From Molossus alvarezi (Eukaryota; Chordata; Mammalia; Chiroptera; Molossidae), in assembly GCA_037176705.1 (NCBI GenBank), contig CM073889.1, forward strand, positions 52,941,596-53,005,595: a DNA stretch of 64,000 nucleotides. Direction: 5' to 3'. Positions 23,664-37,197 of the stretch are shown here, one piece after another. The notes below the pieces were generated by a model. The model searched no databases, was not told the DNA's origin, and worked only from the letters and a program-made list of their open reading frames with translations. The translations under genes were made by a program, and so were the position numbers. The stretch's first letter is position 1; every line of letters begins with the position of its first letter.

Positions 23664-25598
23664 GTTATCCCCTTTTGTGTTCTGTGTTGTTAATGGTTTC
23701 CAAGATTGCATAGTTTTCAACAACATTTCTCAAGGCGATACTTGGAATAAGTATGGTTTCTTCTGTAGCTGTTTGTTTCGCCTAATTCTTAGTCAGAACA
23801 GTGAACCAACCTAGGGTCTAGAATGAAATAATGGAAAGATTGATAACTACTGGTGTTACACATGTGCCATTCTTGAAACAAAGCAACTGAACACATCTAA
23901 AGTGATGTAGTTTAAACATTTGATGTGTACATCCAAGGAGAAATACATGAATGTGAAGACACTGACAATACCATGGGTGTTTCACATTGCATTTCTCTGT
24001 GAGTTAGAACAAGAGGAGGGTTCTGGAGAAAAGGCACTTGTACAGTTGACCTGGGTATCAATTTCAATTAGCTACCCACAAATTATGCCCGGTTTGCGCG
24101 GCATAGTTTGCATTGGAGAGTTATCCAGTGTGGCATGTAAATGCAGCTGACTGCCTTCTTTCCTATACGACAAGAAAGTCAATTTGTACGAGAAGAAGAG
24201 GTAACTTTTCAACATACTACTTTTCTCCCTTGGATATGAGTTGTTTGCCTGGAAGAGTCTACAAAGAATCTGGATACCAAATACAGGCTGCGCTGCAGAA
24301 ATGAAACATTTTGGTTAGAGCAGTGTTCAGGTCGTGGAAATCTATACCCTATTCAGTTCTACACACATTCTCTCCATGCGTTACCAAATGAATCAGAGTC
24401 ATGCCATGGATCCACGATACATTTCACTGTTTGTGCCGATTTCCACATTAACATAAGGTGTAGATACCTGTTTTCTGCAGAGAATTGAATGTAAACCCTT
24501 GTCCTCAGTGTGAAATGCTGGAATTAGCCCGGGGAAATGAATGATAACTCCCGAACTTATGCTTAAAATACCCTGTGACAAATTCAACCTATTTCTTGAT
24601 ATCTGACAGAATCATCTCCATGATAACAAGGATTCCAAAGAGTTTCAGGCCTTTGAATAATGGTCCTGGATTCACATGTTTCAAGAGTATTTCCCAGAAG
24701 AACCTATGAAAATACAGTGGATAATCAAAGGTGTGCATCACTGGTGTTCTTTCTCTGCAGAATTATATAATTACATTCAGTTCAAGAGCAGCATGGAAAC
24801 CTCAATATGGTGTAGTGGCAATTGGACTGTTCAGTGGCTCTCTGTCCTAAAAACAGTGTTCCCATTGACTATCTTCTTCACACATGTCTAAATATGGTGA
24901 AGAAGATTCTTGGGCTATACCCACATCACAAAACATGGAACCAACACTGGTGTTCTGTTCTGCAGATTATGTGTTAGAACAGTTGAGGAAAGTATTGATT
25001 CAAGGTAATGTGGCAACCTAACGTTTGCCTAAGCCCTTAGACATACTTCTCACCAGAGATCGTTTCTAGGAGCGTTTATACACACCAAACCGATTCCAAA
25101 AGAACTGTGTTAGAACTCTGCAGTTCAGTTGAGGAAACTCACTTCCATGAAGCCTAGAGAGTGAGGCTTCTCCAACCATAAGCTGTTTTGGTTAAGAACC
25201 TAAGAAATGTCTGTTTGTTAAGGTGTAATCACAAAAAAACCTAGCAGTGCACGTTTCTTTCTCTTGTTCCCTACACACAATTACAAGACTTGCTGGTGCA
25301 GTCTCAGATATCCTGAATTATGGGCAAAACTCTGTGAGAGCCAGGGACAACATTGATTGGTGGCATGTTTAAACTTGGGAAATTGAGTACCTTTGCAAGG
25401 AAAGTGTGTAGATACATGTTCTAGTAGGAAACTGATGGAATGATTGAATATTTCCATTTTGGGTCAGGAAATGCACAGATCTTGGCCAGAGTCATGTGAA
25501 ACACTTGAATATAGACACTCTCCTCGTGGTGTGGAGAGATCCAGTCTTCTCCTGGAAAGAACAACTAGGACAGGGCACACTGATGTGTAGAATCAAAA
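23664..25598 (+). repeat. Satellite unit U13 (type I, dimer copy 2)
   Basis: 1935 bp. It matches U11 over most of its length and then changes near 25.15-25.2 kb to a different 3' end (GAGAGTGAGG, GTTAAGAACC, CACAAAAAAACC). Private TTGGCCAGAG near 25482. Non-coding. Confidence 0.96.
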
Positions 25599-27532
25599 GT
25601 TATCCCCTTTTGTGTTCTGTGTTGGTAATGGTTTCCAAGATTGCACAGTTTTCTACAACATTTCTCAAGGCGATACTTGGAATAAGTATGGTTTCTTCTG
25701 TAGCAGTTTGTTTCGCCTAATTCTTAGTCAGAACAGTGAACCAACCTAGGGTCTAGAATGAAATAATGGAAAGATTGATAACTACTGGTGTTACACATGT
25801 GCCATTCTTGAAACAAAGCAACTGAACACATCTAAAGTGATGTAGTTTAAACATTTGATGTGTACATCCAAGGAGAAATACATGAATGTGAAGACACTGA
25901 CAATACCATGGGTGTTTCACATTGCATTTCTCTGTGAGTTAGAACAAGAGGAGGGTTCTGGAGAAAAGGCACTTGTACAGTTGACCTGGGTATCAATTTC
26001 AATTAGCTACCCACAAATTATGCCCGGTTTGCGCGGCATAGTTTGCATTGGAGAGTTATCCAGTGTTGCATGTAAATGCAGCTGACTGCCTTCTTTCCTA
26101 TACGACAAGAAAGTCAATTTGTACGAGAAGAAGAGGTAACTTTTCAACATACTACTTTTCTTCCTTGGATATGAGTTGTTTGCCTGGAAGAGTCTACAAA
26201 GAATCTGGATAGCAAATACAGGCTGCGCTGCAGAAATGAAACATTTTGGTTAGAGCAGTGTTCAGGTCGTGAAATCTATACCCTATTCAGTTCTACACAC
26301 ATTCTCTCCATGCGTTACCAAATGAATCAGAGTCATGCCATGGATCCACGATACATTTCACTGTTTGTGCCGATTTCCACATTAACATAAGGTGTAGATA
26401 CCTGTTTTCTGCAGAGAATTGAATGTAAACCCTTGTCCTCAGTGTGAAATGCTGGAATTAGCCCGTGGAAATGAATGATAACTCCCGAACTTATGCTTAA
26501 AATACCCTGTGACAAATTCAACCTATTTCTTGATATCTGACAGAATCATCTCCATGATAACAAGGATTCCAAAGAGTTTCAGGCCTTTGAATAATGGTCC
26601 TGGATTCACATGTTTCAAGAGTATTTCCCAGAAGAACCTATGAAAATACAGTGGATAATCAAAGGTGTGCATCACTGGTGTTCTTTCTCTGCAGAATTAT
26701 ATAATTACATTCAGTTCAAGAGCAGCATGGAAACCTCAATATGGTGTAGTGGCAATTGGACTGTTCAGTGGCTCTCTGTCCTAAAAACAGTGTTCCCATT
26801 GACTAACTTCTTCACACATGTCTAAATATGGTGAAGAAGATTCTTGGGCTATACCCACATCACAAAACATGGAACCAACACTGGTGTTCTGTTCTGCAGA
26901 TTATGTGTTAGAACAGTTGAGGAAAGTATTGATTCAAGGTAATGTGGCAACCTAACGTTTGCCTATGCCCTTAGACATACTTCTCACTAGAGATCGTTTC
27001 TAGGAGCGTTTATACACACCAAACCGATTCCAAACGAACTGTGTTAGAACTCTGCAGTTCAGTTGAGGAAACTCACTTCCATGAAGCCTAGAGAGTGAGG
27101 CTTCTCCAACCATAAGCTGTTTTGGTTAAGTACCTAAGAAATGTCTGTTTGTTAAGGTGTAATCACAAAAAAACCTAGCAGTGCACGTTTCTTTCTCTTG
27201 TTCCCTACACACAATTACAAGACTTGCTGGTGCAGTCTCAGATATCCTGAATTATGGGCAAAACTCTGTGAGAGCCAGGGACAACATTGATTGGTGGCAT
27301 GTTTAAACTTGGGAAATTGAGTACCTTTGCAAGGAAAGTGTGTAGATACATGTTCTAGTAGGAAACTGATGGAATGATTGAATATTTCCATTTTGGGTCA
27401 GGAAATGCACAGATCTTGGCAAGAGTCATGTGAAACACTTGAATATAGACACTCTCCTCGTGGTGTGGAGAGATCCAGTCTTCTCCTGGAAAGAACAACT
27501 AGGACAGGGCACACTGATGTGTAGAATCAAAA
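25599..27532 (+). repeat. Satellite unit U14 (type I)
   Basis: 1934 bp. A 1-bp deletion gives GTCGTGAAATC near 26267 where the others read GTCGTGGAAATC. GGATAGCAAATAC and CTCACTAGAG (near 26983) tie it to U7. Non-coding. Confidence 0.96.
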
Positions 27533-29467
27533 GTTATCCCCTTTTGTGTTCTGTGTTGGTAATGGTTTCCAAGATTGCACAGTTTTCTACAACATTTCTC
27601 AAGGCGATACTTGGAATAAGTATGGTTTCTTCTGTAGCAGTTTGTTTCGCCTAATTCTTAGTCAGAACAGTGAACCAACCTAGGGTCTAGAATGAAATAA
27701 TGGAAAGATTGATAACTACTGGTGTTACACATGTGCCATTCTTGAAACAAAGCAACTGAACACATCTAAAGTGATGTAGTTTAAACATTTGATGTGTACA
27801 TCCAAGGAGAAATACATGAATGTGAAGACACTGACAATACCATGGGTGTTTCACATTGCATTTCTCTGTGAGTTAGAACAAGAGGAGGGTTCTGGAGAAA
27901 AGGCACTTGTACAGTTGACCTGGGTATCAATTTCAATTAGCTACCCACAAATTATGCCCGGTTTGCGCGGCATAGTTTGCATTGGAGAGTTATCCAGTGT
28001 GGCATGTAAATGCAGCTGACTGCCTTCTTTCCTATACGACAAGAAAGTCAATTTGTACGAGAAGAAGAGGTAACTTTTCAACATACTACTTTTCTTCCTT
28101 GGATATGAGTTGTTTGCCTGGAAGAGTCTACAAAGAATCTGGATACCAAATACAGGCTGCGATGCAGAAATGAAACATTTTGGTTAGAGCAGTGTTCAGG
28201 TCGTGGAAATCTATACCCTATTCAGTTCTACACACATTCTCTCCATGCGTTACCAAATGAATCAGAGTCATGCCATGGATCCACGATACATTTCACTGTT
28301 TGTGCCGATTTCCACATTAACATAAGGTGTAGATACCTGTTTTCTGCAGAGAATTGAATGTAAACCCTTGTCCTCAGTGTGAAATGCTGGAATTAGCCCG
28401 GGGAAATGAATGATAACTCCCGAACTTATGCTTAAAATACCCTGTGACAAATTCAACCTATTTCTTGATATCTGACAGAATCATCTCCATGATAACAAGG
28501 ATTCCAAAGAGTTTCAGGCCTTTGAATAATGGTCCTGGATTCACATGTTTCAAGAGTATTTCCCAGAAGAACCTATGAAAATACAGTGGATAATCAAAGG
28601 TGTGCATCACTGGTGTTCTTTCTCTGCAGAATTATATAATTACATTCAGTTCAAGAGCAGCATGGAAACCTCAATATGGTGTAGTGGCAATTGGACTGTT
28701 CTGTGGCTCTCTGTCCTAAAAACAGTGTTCCCATTGACTATCTTCTTCACACATGTCTAAATATGGTGAAGAAGATTCTTGGGCTATACCCACATCACAA
28801 AACATGGAACCAACACTGGTGTTCTGTTCTGCAGATTATGTGTTAGAACAGTTGAGGAAAGTATTGATTCAAGGTAATGTGGCAACCTAACGTTTGCCTA
28901 AGCCCTTAGACATACTTCTCACCAGAGATCGTTTCTAGGAGCGTTTATACACACCAAACCGATTCCAAAAGAACTGTGTTAGAACTCTGCAGTTCAGTTG
29001 AGGAAACTCACTTCCATGAAGCCTAGAGCGTGAGGCTTCTCCAACCATAAGCTGTTTTGGTTAAGAACCTAAGAAATGTCTGTTTGTTAAGGTGTAATCA
29101 CAAAAAAACCTAGCAGTGCACGTTTCTTTCTCTTGTTCCCTACACACAATTACAAGACTTGCTGGTGCAGTCTCAGATATCCTGAATTATGGGCAAAACT
29201 CTGTGAGAGCCAGGGGCAACATTCATTGGTGGCATGTTTAAACTTGGGAAATTGAGTACCTTTGCAAGGAAAGTGTGTAGATACATGTTCTAGTAGGAAA
29301 CTGATGGAATGATTGAATATTTCCATTTTGGGTCAGGAAATGCACAGATCTTGGCAAGAGTCATGTGAAACACTTGAATATAGACACTCTCCTCGTGGTG
29401 TGGAGAGATCCAGTCTTCTCCTGGAAAGAACAACTAGGACAGGGCACACTGATGTGTAGAATCAAAA
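27533..29467 (+). repeat. Satellite unit U15 (type I, last before the class switch)
   Basis: 1935 bp. GATGCAG at 28161-28167 loses a PstI site. Private TTCTGTGGCTC is near 28697. The 3' part begins as type I (CACAAAAAAACC) and ends with GGGGCAACATTCATTGG, the form found in the type II-IV units, so the switch lies near 29.1-29.2 kb. Non-coding. Confidence 0.96.
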
Positions 29468-31401
29468 GTTATCCCCTTTTGTGTTCTGTGTTGGTAATGG
29501 TTTCCAAGATTGCACAGTTTTCTACAACATTTCTCAAGGCGATACTTGGAATAAGTATGGTTTCTTCTGTAGCAGTTTGTTTCGCCTAATTCTTAGTCAA
29601 AACAGTGAACCAACCTAGGGTCTAGAATGAAATAATGGAAAGATTGATAACTACTGGTGTTACACATGTGCCATTCTTGAAACAAAGCAACTGAACACAT
29701 CTAAAGTGATGTAGTTTAAACATTTGATGTGTACATCAAAGGAGAAATACATGAATGTGAAGACACTGACAATACCATGGGAGTTTCACATTGCACTTCT
29801 CTGTGAGTTAGAACAAGAGGAGGGTTCTGGAGAAAAGGCACTTGTACAGTTGACCTGGGTATCAATTTCAATTAGCTACCCACAAATTATGCCCGGTTGG
29901 CGCGGCATAGTTTGCATTGGAGAGTTATCCAGTGTTGCATGTAAATGCAGCTGACTGCCTTCTTTCCTATACGACAAGAAAGTCAATTTGTACGAGAGGA
30001 AGAGGTAACTTTTCAACATACTACTTTTCTTCCTAGGATATGAGTTGTTTGCCTGGAAGAGTATACAAAGCATCTCGATACCAAATACAGGCTGCGCTGC
30101 AGAAAAGAAACATTTTGGTTAGAGCAGTGTTCAGGTCGTGGAAATCTATACCCTATTCAGTTCTACACACATTCTCTCCATGCGTTACCAAATGAATCAG
30201 AGTCATGCCATGGATCCACGATACATTTCTCTGTTTGTGCCGATTTCCACATTAACATAAGGTGTAGATACCTGTTTTCTGCAGAGAATTGAATGTAAAC
30301 CCTTGTCCTCAGTGTGAAATGCTGGAATTATCCCGTGGAAATGAATGATAACTCCCGAACTTATGCTTAAAATACCCTGTGACAAATTCAACCTCTTTCT
30401 TGATATCTGACAGAATCATCACCATTATAACAAGGATTCCAAAGAGTTTCAGGCCTTTGAACAATGGTCCTGGATTTCATGTTTCAAGAGTATTTCCCAG
30501 AAGAACCTATGAAAATACAGTGGATAATCAAAGGTGTGCATCACTGGTGTTCTTTCTCTGCAGAATTATATAATTACATTCAGTTCAAGAGCAGCATGGA
30601 AACCTCAATATGGTGTAGTGGCAATTGGACTGTTCAGTGATCTCTGTCCTAAAAACAGTGTTCCCATTGACTAACTTCTTCACATACTGTCTAAATATGG
30701 TGAAGAAGATTCTTGGGCTATACCCACTTCACAAAACATGGAACCAACACTGGTGTTCTGTTCTGCAGATTATGTGTTAGAACAGTTGAGGAAAGTATTG
30801 ATTCAAGGTAATGTGGCAACCTAACGTTTGCCTATGCCCTTAGACATACTTATCACCAGAGATCGTTTCTAGGAGCGTTTATACACACCAAACCGATTCC
30901 AAACGAACTGTGTTAAAACTCTGCAGTTCAGTTGAGGAAACTCACTTCCATGAAGCCTAGAGAGTGAGGCTTCTCCAACCATAAGCTGTTTTGGTTAAGT
31001 ACCTAAGAAATGTCTGTTTGTTAAGGTGTAATCACACGAAAACCTAGCAGTGCACGTTTCTTTCTCTTGTTCCCTACACAAAATTACAAGACTTGCTGGT
31101 GCAGTCTCAGATATCCTGAATTATGGGCAAAACTCTGTGAGAGCCAGGGGCAACATTCATTGGTGGCATGTTTAAACTTGGGAAATTGAGTACCTTTGCA
31201 AGGAAAGTGTGTAGATACATGTTCTAGTAGGAAACTGAAGGAATGATTGAATATTTCCATTTTGGGTCAGGAAATGCACAGATCTTGGCAACAGTCATGT
31301 GAAACACTTGAATATAGACACTCTCCTCGTGGTGTGGAGAGATCCAGTCTTCTCCTGGAAAGAACAACTAGGACAGGACACACTGATGTGTAGAATCAAA
31401 A
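29468..31401 (+). repeat. Satellite unit U16 (type II, variant-rich)
   Basis: 1934 bp. It has many differences from its neighbours: GGTTGGCGCGG (near 29894), GAGAGGAAGAGG (near 29994), TCCTAGGATATG and GTATACAAAG, all shared with U22 11,600 bp downstream. Private changes are GGGAGTTTCAC, GCACTTCTC and a 1-bp shorter CAGTGATCTCTG near 30635. GATTTCATG near 30473 is shared with U27, U30 and U32. Non-coding. Confidence 0.96.
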
Positions 31402-33337
31402 GTTATCCCCTTTTGTGTTCTGTGTTGGTAATGGTTTCCAAGATTGCACAGTTTTCTACAACATTTCTCAAGGCGATACTTGGAATAAGTATGGTTTCTC
31501 CTGTAGCAGTTTGTTTCGCCTAATTCTTAGTCAGAACAGTGAACCAACCTAGGGTCTAGAATGAAATAATGGAAAGATTGATAACTACTGGTGTTACACA
31601 TGTGCCATTCTTGAAACAAAGCAACTGAACACATCTAAAGTGATGTAGTTTAAACATTTCATGTGTACATCCAAGGAGAAATACATGAATGTGAAGACAC
31701 TGACAATACCATGGGTGTTTCACATTGCATTTCTCTGTGAGTTAGAACAAGAGGAGGGTTCTGGAGAAAAGGCACTTGTACAGTTGACCTGGGTATCAAT
31801 TTCAATTAGCTACCCACACATTATGCCCGGTTTGCGCGGCATAGTTTGCATTGGAGATTTATCCAGTGTTGCATGTAAATGCGGCTGACTGCCTTCTTTC
31901 CTATACGACAAGAAAGTCAATTTGTACGAGAAGAAGAGGTAACTTTTCAACATACTACTTTTCTTCCTTGGATATGAGTTGTTTGCCTGGAAGAGTCTAC
32001 AAAGAATCTGGATACCATATACAGGCTGCGCTGCAGAAATGAAACATTTTGGTTAGAGCAGGGTTCAGGTCGTGGAAATCTATGCCCTATTCGGTTCTAC
32101 ACACATTCTCTCCATGCGTTACCAAATGAATCAGAGTCATGCCATGGATCCACGATACATTTCACTGTTTGTGCCGATTTCCACATTAACATAAGGTGTA
32201 GATACCTGTTTTCTGCAGAGAATTGAATGTAAACCCTTGTCCTCAGTGTGAAATGCTGGAATTATCCCGTGGAAATGAATGATAACTCCCGAACTTATGC
32301 TTAAAATACCCTGTGACAAATTCAACCTATTTCTTGATATCTGACAGAATCATCTCCATTATAACAAGGATTCCAAAGAGTTTCAGGCCTTTGAACAATG
32401 GTCCTGGATTCACATGTTTCAAGAGTATTTCCCAGAAGAACCTATGAAAATACAGTGGATAATCAAAGGTGTGCATCACTGGTGTTCTTTCTCTGCAGAA
32501 TTATATAATTACATTCAGTTCAAGAGCAGCATGGAAACCTCAATATGGTGTAGTGGCAATTGGACTGTTCAGTGGCTCTCTGTCCTAAAAACAGTGTTCC
32601 CATTGACTAACTTCTTCACATACTGTCTAAATATGGTGAAGAAGATTCTTGGGCTATACCCACTTCACAAAACATGGAACCAACACTGGTGTTCTGTTCT
32701 GCAGATTATGTGTTAGAACAGTTGAGGAAAGTATTGATTCAAGGTAATGTGGCAACCTAACGTTTGCCTATGCCCTTAGACATACTTATCACCAGAGATC
32801 GTTTCTAGGAGCGTTTATACACACCAAACCGATTCCAAACGAACTGTGTTAGAACTCTGCAGTTCAGTTGAGGAAACTCACTTCCATGAAGCCTAGAGAG
32901 TGAGGCTTCTCCAACCATAAGCTGTTTTGGTTAAGTACCTAAGAAATGTCTGTTTGTTAAGGTGTAATCACACGAAAACCTAGCAGTGCACGTTTCTTTC
33001 TCTTGTTCCCTACACACAATTACAAGACTTGCTGGTGCAGTCTCAGATATCCTGAATTATGGGCAAAACTCTGTGAGAGCCAGGGGCAACATTCATTGGT
33101 GGCATGTTTAAACTTGGGAAATTGAGTACCTTTGCAAGGAAAGTGTGTAGATACATGTTCTAGTAGGAAACTGATGGAATGATTGAATATTTCCATTTTG
33201 GGTCAGGAAATGCACAGATCTTGGCAACAGTCATGTGAAACACTTGAATATAGACACTCTCCTCGTGGTGTGGAGAGATCCAGTCTTCTCCTGGAAAGAA
33301 CAACTAGGACAGGACACACTGATGTGTAGAATCAAAA
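31402..33337 (+). repeat. Satellite unit U17 (type II)
   Basis: 1936 bp. TTTCTCCTGTAG near 31495 is shared with U18. CACACATTATG and GCGGCTGAC are shared with U27 and U32. Private changes are TTTCATGTG, GGAGATTTATCC near 31853, GCAGGGTTCAGG and TATTCGGTTC. Non-coding. Confidence 0.96.
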
Positions 33338-35273
33338 GTTATCCCCTTTTGTGTTCTGTGTTGGTAATGGTTTCCAAGATTGCACAGTTTTCTACAACAT
33401 TTCTCAAGGCGATACTTGGAATAAGTATGGTTTCTCCTGTAGCAGTTTGTTTCGCCTAATTCTTAGTCAGAACAGTGAACCAACCTAGGGTCTAGAATGA
33501 AATAATGGAAAGATTGATAACTACTGGTGTTACACATGTGCCATTCTTGAAACAAAGCAACTGAACACATCTAAAGTGATGTAGTTTAAACATTTGATGT
33601 GTACATACAAGGAGAAATACATGAATGTGAAGACACTGACAATACCATGGAGGTTTCACATTGCATTTCTCTGTGAGTAAGAACAAGAGGAGGGTTCTGG
33701 AGAAAAGGCACTTGTACAGTTGACCTGGGTATCAATTTCAATTAGCTACCCACAAATTATGCCCGGTTTGAGCGGCATAGTTTGCATTGGAGAGTTATCC
33801 AGTGTTGCATGTAAATGCAGCTGACTGCCTTCTTTCCTACACGACAAGAAAGTCAATTTGTACGAGAAGAAGAGGTAACTTTTCAACATACTACTTTTCT
33901 TCCTTGGATATGAGTTGTTTGCCTGGAAGAGTCTACAAAGCATCTGGATACCAAATACAGGCTGCGCTGCAGAAATGAAACATTTTGGTTAGAGCAGTGT
34001 TCAGGTCGTGGAAATCTATACCCTATTCAGTTCTACACACATTCTCTCCATGCGTTACCAAATGAATCAGAGTCATGCCATGGATCCACGATACATTTCA
34101 CTGTTTGTGCCGATTTCCACATTAACATAAGGTGTAGATACCTGTTTTCTGCAGAGAATTGAATGTAAACCCTTGTCCTCAGTGTGAAATGCTGGAATTA
34201 TCCCGTGGAAATGAATGATAACTCCCGAACTTATGCTTAAAATACCCTGTGACAGATTCAACCTATTTCTTGATATCTGACAGAATCATCTCCATTATAA
34301 CAAGGATTCCAAAGAGTTTCAGGCCTTTGAATAATGCTCCTGGATTCACATGTTTCAAGAGTATTTCCCAGAAGAACCTATGAAAATACAGTGGATAATC
34401 AAAGGTGTGCATCACTGGTGTTCTTTCTCTGCAGAATTATATAATTACATTCAGTTCAAGAGCAGCATGGAAACCTCAATATGGTGTAGTGGCAATTGGA
34501 CTCTTCAGTGGCTCTCTGTCCTAAAAACAGTGTTCCCATTGACTAACTTCTTCACATACTGTCTAAATATGGTGAAGAAGATTCTTGGGCTATACCCACT
34601 TCACAAAACATGGAACCAACACTGGTGTTCTGTTCTGCAGATTATGTGTTAGAACAGTTGAGGAAAGTATTGATTCAAGGTAATGTGGCAACCTAACGTT
34701 TGCCTATGCCCTTAGACATACTTCTCACCAGAGATCGTTTCTAGGAGCGTTTATACACACCAAACCGATTCCAAACGAACTGTGTTAGAAGTCTGCAGTT
34801 CAGTTGAGGAAACTCACTTCCATGAAGCCTAGAGAGTGAGGCTTCTCCAACCATAAGCTGTTTTGATTAAGTACCTAAGAAATGTCTGTTTGTTAAGGTG
34901 TAATCACACGAAAACCTAGCAGTGCACGTTTCTTTCTCTTGTTCCCTACACACAATTACAAGACTTGCTGGTGCAGTCTCAGATATCCTGAATTATGGGC
35001 AAAACTCTGTGAGAGCCAGGGGCAACATTCATTGGTGGCATGTTTAAACTTGGGAAATTGAGTACCTTTGCAAGGAAAGTGTGTAGATACATGTTCTAGT
35101 AGGAAACTGATGGAATGATTGAATATTTCCATTTTGGGTCAGAAAATGCACAGATCTTGGCAACAGTCATGTGAAACACTTGAATATAGACACTCTCCTC
35201 GTGGTGTGGAGAGATCCAGTCTTCTCCTGGAAAGAACAACTAGGACAGGGCACACTGATGTGTAGAATCAAAA
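33338..35273 (+). repeat. Satellite unit U18 (type II)
   Basis: 1936 bp. Private changes are ACATACAAGG, GGAGGTTTCAC, GAGTAAGAAC (a stop in the usual + frame near 33676), TTTGAGCGGC, AATGCTCCTGG, CTCTTCAGTGG and TTTTGATTAAG. It has the type II CACATACTG at the 3' part. Non-coding. Confidence 0.96.
34761..34780 (-). other. CENP-B-box-like sequence with one extra base (example in U18)
   Basis: The minus strand reads GTTCGTTTGGAATCGGTTTG. The CENP-B box core is TTCG-N4-A-N2-CGGG; here the spacer between TTCG and A is five bases and the last core G is T. The same site is kept in 13 units (U7, U14, U16-U19, U22, U24, U26, U27, U30-U32) and altered in the rest. The spacing makes binding doubtful, so this is annotated only as a resemblance. 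Confidence 0.22.
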
Positions 35274-37197
35274 GTTATCCCCTTTTGTGTTCTGTGTTGG
35301 TAATGGTTTCCAAGATTGCATAGTTTTCAACAAAATTTCTCAAGGCGATAATTGGAATAAGTATGGTTTCTTCTGTAGGAGTTTATTTCGCCTAATTCTT
35401 AGAACAGTGAACCAACCTAGGGTCTAGAATGAAATAATGGAAAGATTGATAACTACTGGTGTTACACATGTGCCGTTCTTGAAACAAAGCAACTGAACAC
35501 ATCTAAAGTGATGTAGTTTAAACATTTGATGTGTACATCCAAGGAGAAATACATGAATGTGAAGACACTGACAATACCATGGGTGTTTCACATTGCATTT
35601 CTCTGTGAGTTAGAACAAGAGGAGGGTTCTGGAGAAAAGGCACTTGTACAGTTGACCTGGGTATCAATTTCAATTAGCTACCCACAAATTACGCCCGGTT
35701 TGCGCGGCATAGTTTGCATTGGAGAGATATCCAGTGTTGCAAGTAAATGCAGCTGACTGCCTTCTTTCCTATACGACAAGAAAGTCAATTTGTACGAGAA
35801 GAAGAGGTAACTTTTCAACATACTACTTTTCTTCCTTGGATATGAGTTGTTTGCCTGGAAAAGTCTACAAAGCATCTCGATACCAAATACAGGCTGCGCT
35901 GCAGAAATGAAACATTTTGGTTAGAGCAGTGTTCAGGTCGTGGAAATCTATACCCTATTCAGTTCTACACACATTCTCTCCATGCGTTACCAAATGAATC
36001 AGAGTCATGCCATGGATCCACGATACATTTCACTGTTTGTGCCGATTTCCACATTAACATAAGGTGTAGATAACTGTTTTCTGCAGAGAATTGAATGTAA
36101 ACCCTTGTCCTCAGTGTGAAATGCTGGAATTCGCCCGTGGAAATGAATGATAACTCCCGAACTTATGCTTAAAAAACCCTGTGACAGATTCAACCTATTT
36201 CTTGATATCTGACAGAATCATCTCCATTATAACAAGGATTCCAAAGAGTTTCAGGCCTTTGAATAATGGATTCACATGTTTCAAGAGTATTTCCCAGAAG
36301 AACCTATGAAAATACAGTGGATAATCAAAGGTGTGCATCACTGCTGTTCTTTCTCTGCAGAATTATATAATTACATTCAGTTCAAGAGCAGCATGGAAAC
36401 CTCAATATGGCGTAGTGGCAATTGGACTGTTCAGTGGCTCTCTGTCCTAAAAACAGTGTTCCCATTGACTAACTTATTCACATACTGTCTAAATATGGTG
36501 AAGAAGATTCTTGGGCTATACCCACTTCACAAAACATGGAACCAACACTGGTGTTCTGTTCTGCAGATTATGTGTTAGAACAGTTGAGGAAAGTATTGAT
36601 TCAAGGTAATGTGGCAAGCTAACGTTTGCCTATGCCCTTAGACATACTTCTCACCAGAGATCGTTTCTAGGAGCGTTTATACACACCAAACCGATTCCAA
36701 ACGAACTGTGTTAGAACTCTGCAGTTCAGTTGAGGAAACTCACTTCCATGAAGCCTAGAGAGTGAGGCTTCTCCAACCATAAGCTGTTTTGGTTAACTAC
36801 CTAAGAAATGTCTGTTTGTTAAGGTGTAATCACACGAAAACCTAGCAGTGCACGTTTCTTTCTCTTGTTCCCTACACACAAATACAAGACTTGCTGGTGC
36901 AGTCTCAGATCCTGAATTATGGGCAAAACTCTGTGAGAGCCAGGGGCAACATTCATTGGTGGCATTTTTAAACTTGGGAAATTGAGTACCTTTGCAAGGA
37001 AAGTGTGTAGATACATGTTCTAGTAGGAAACTGATGGAATGATTGAATATTTCCATTTTGGGTCAGGAAATGCACAGATCTTGGCAAGAGTGATGTGAAA
37101 CACTTGAATATAGACACTCTCCTCGTGGTGTGGAGAGATCCAGTCTTCTCCTGGAAAAAACAACTAGGACAGGGCACACTGATGTGTAGAATCAAAA
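35274..37197 (+). repeat. Satellite unit U19 (type III, three deletions)
   Basis: 1924 bp. Relative to U18 it lacks 4 bp at CTTAGAACAG (near 35397), 6 bp at AATGGATTCAC (near 36265) and 2 bp at CAGATCCTG (near 36905). It also has GGAGTTTATTTCG, GAGATATCC, GCAAGTAAATG and AAAAAACCCTG. It lies far from the other type III units. Non-coding. Confidence 0.96.

Larger units (their letters stand above)
17860..25598 (+). repeat. Higher-order dimer, two copies of 3869 bp (U10-U11, U12-U13)
   Basis: CAGGCCTCTGAAT (18842, 22711), TGTTAAAACTC (19304, 23173), CACTATCCTCG, TTCTCCCGG, CATAGTTTTCAACA and GTAGCTGTTTG recur at 3869 bp. Similarity also extends left into the ends of U9 and U11 (ACATGTTTAGTAGG), so the duplicated span is roughly 17.46-21.29 and 21.33-25.15 kb. 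Confidence 0.85.
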
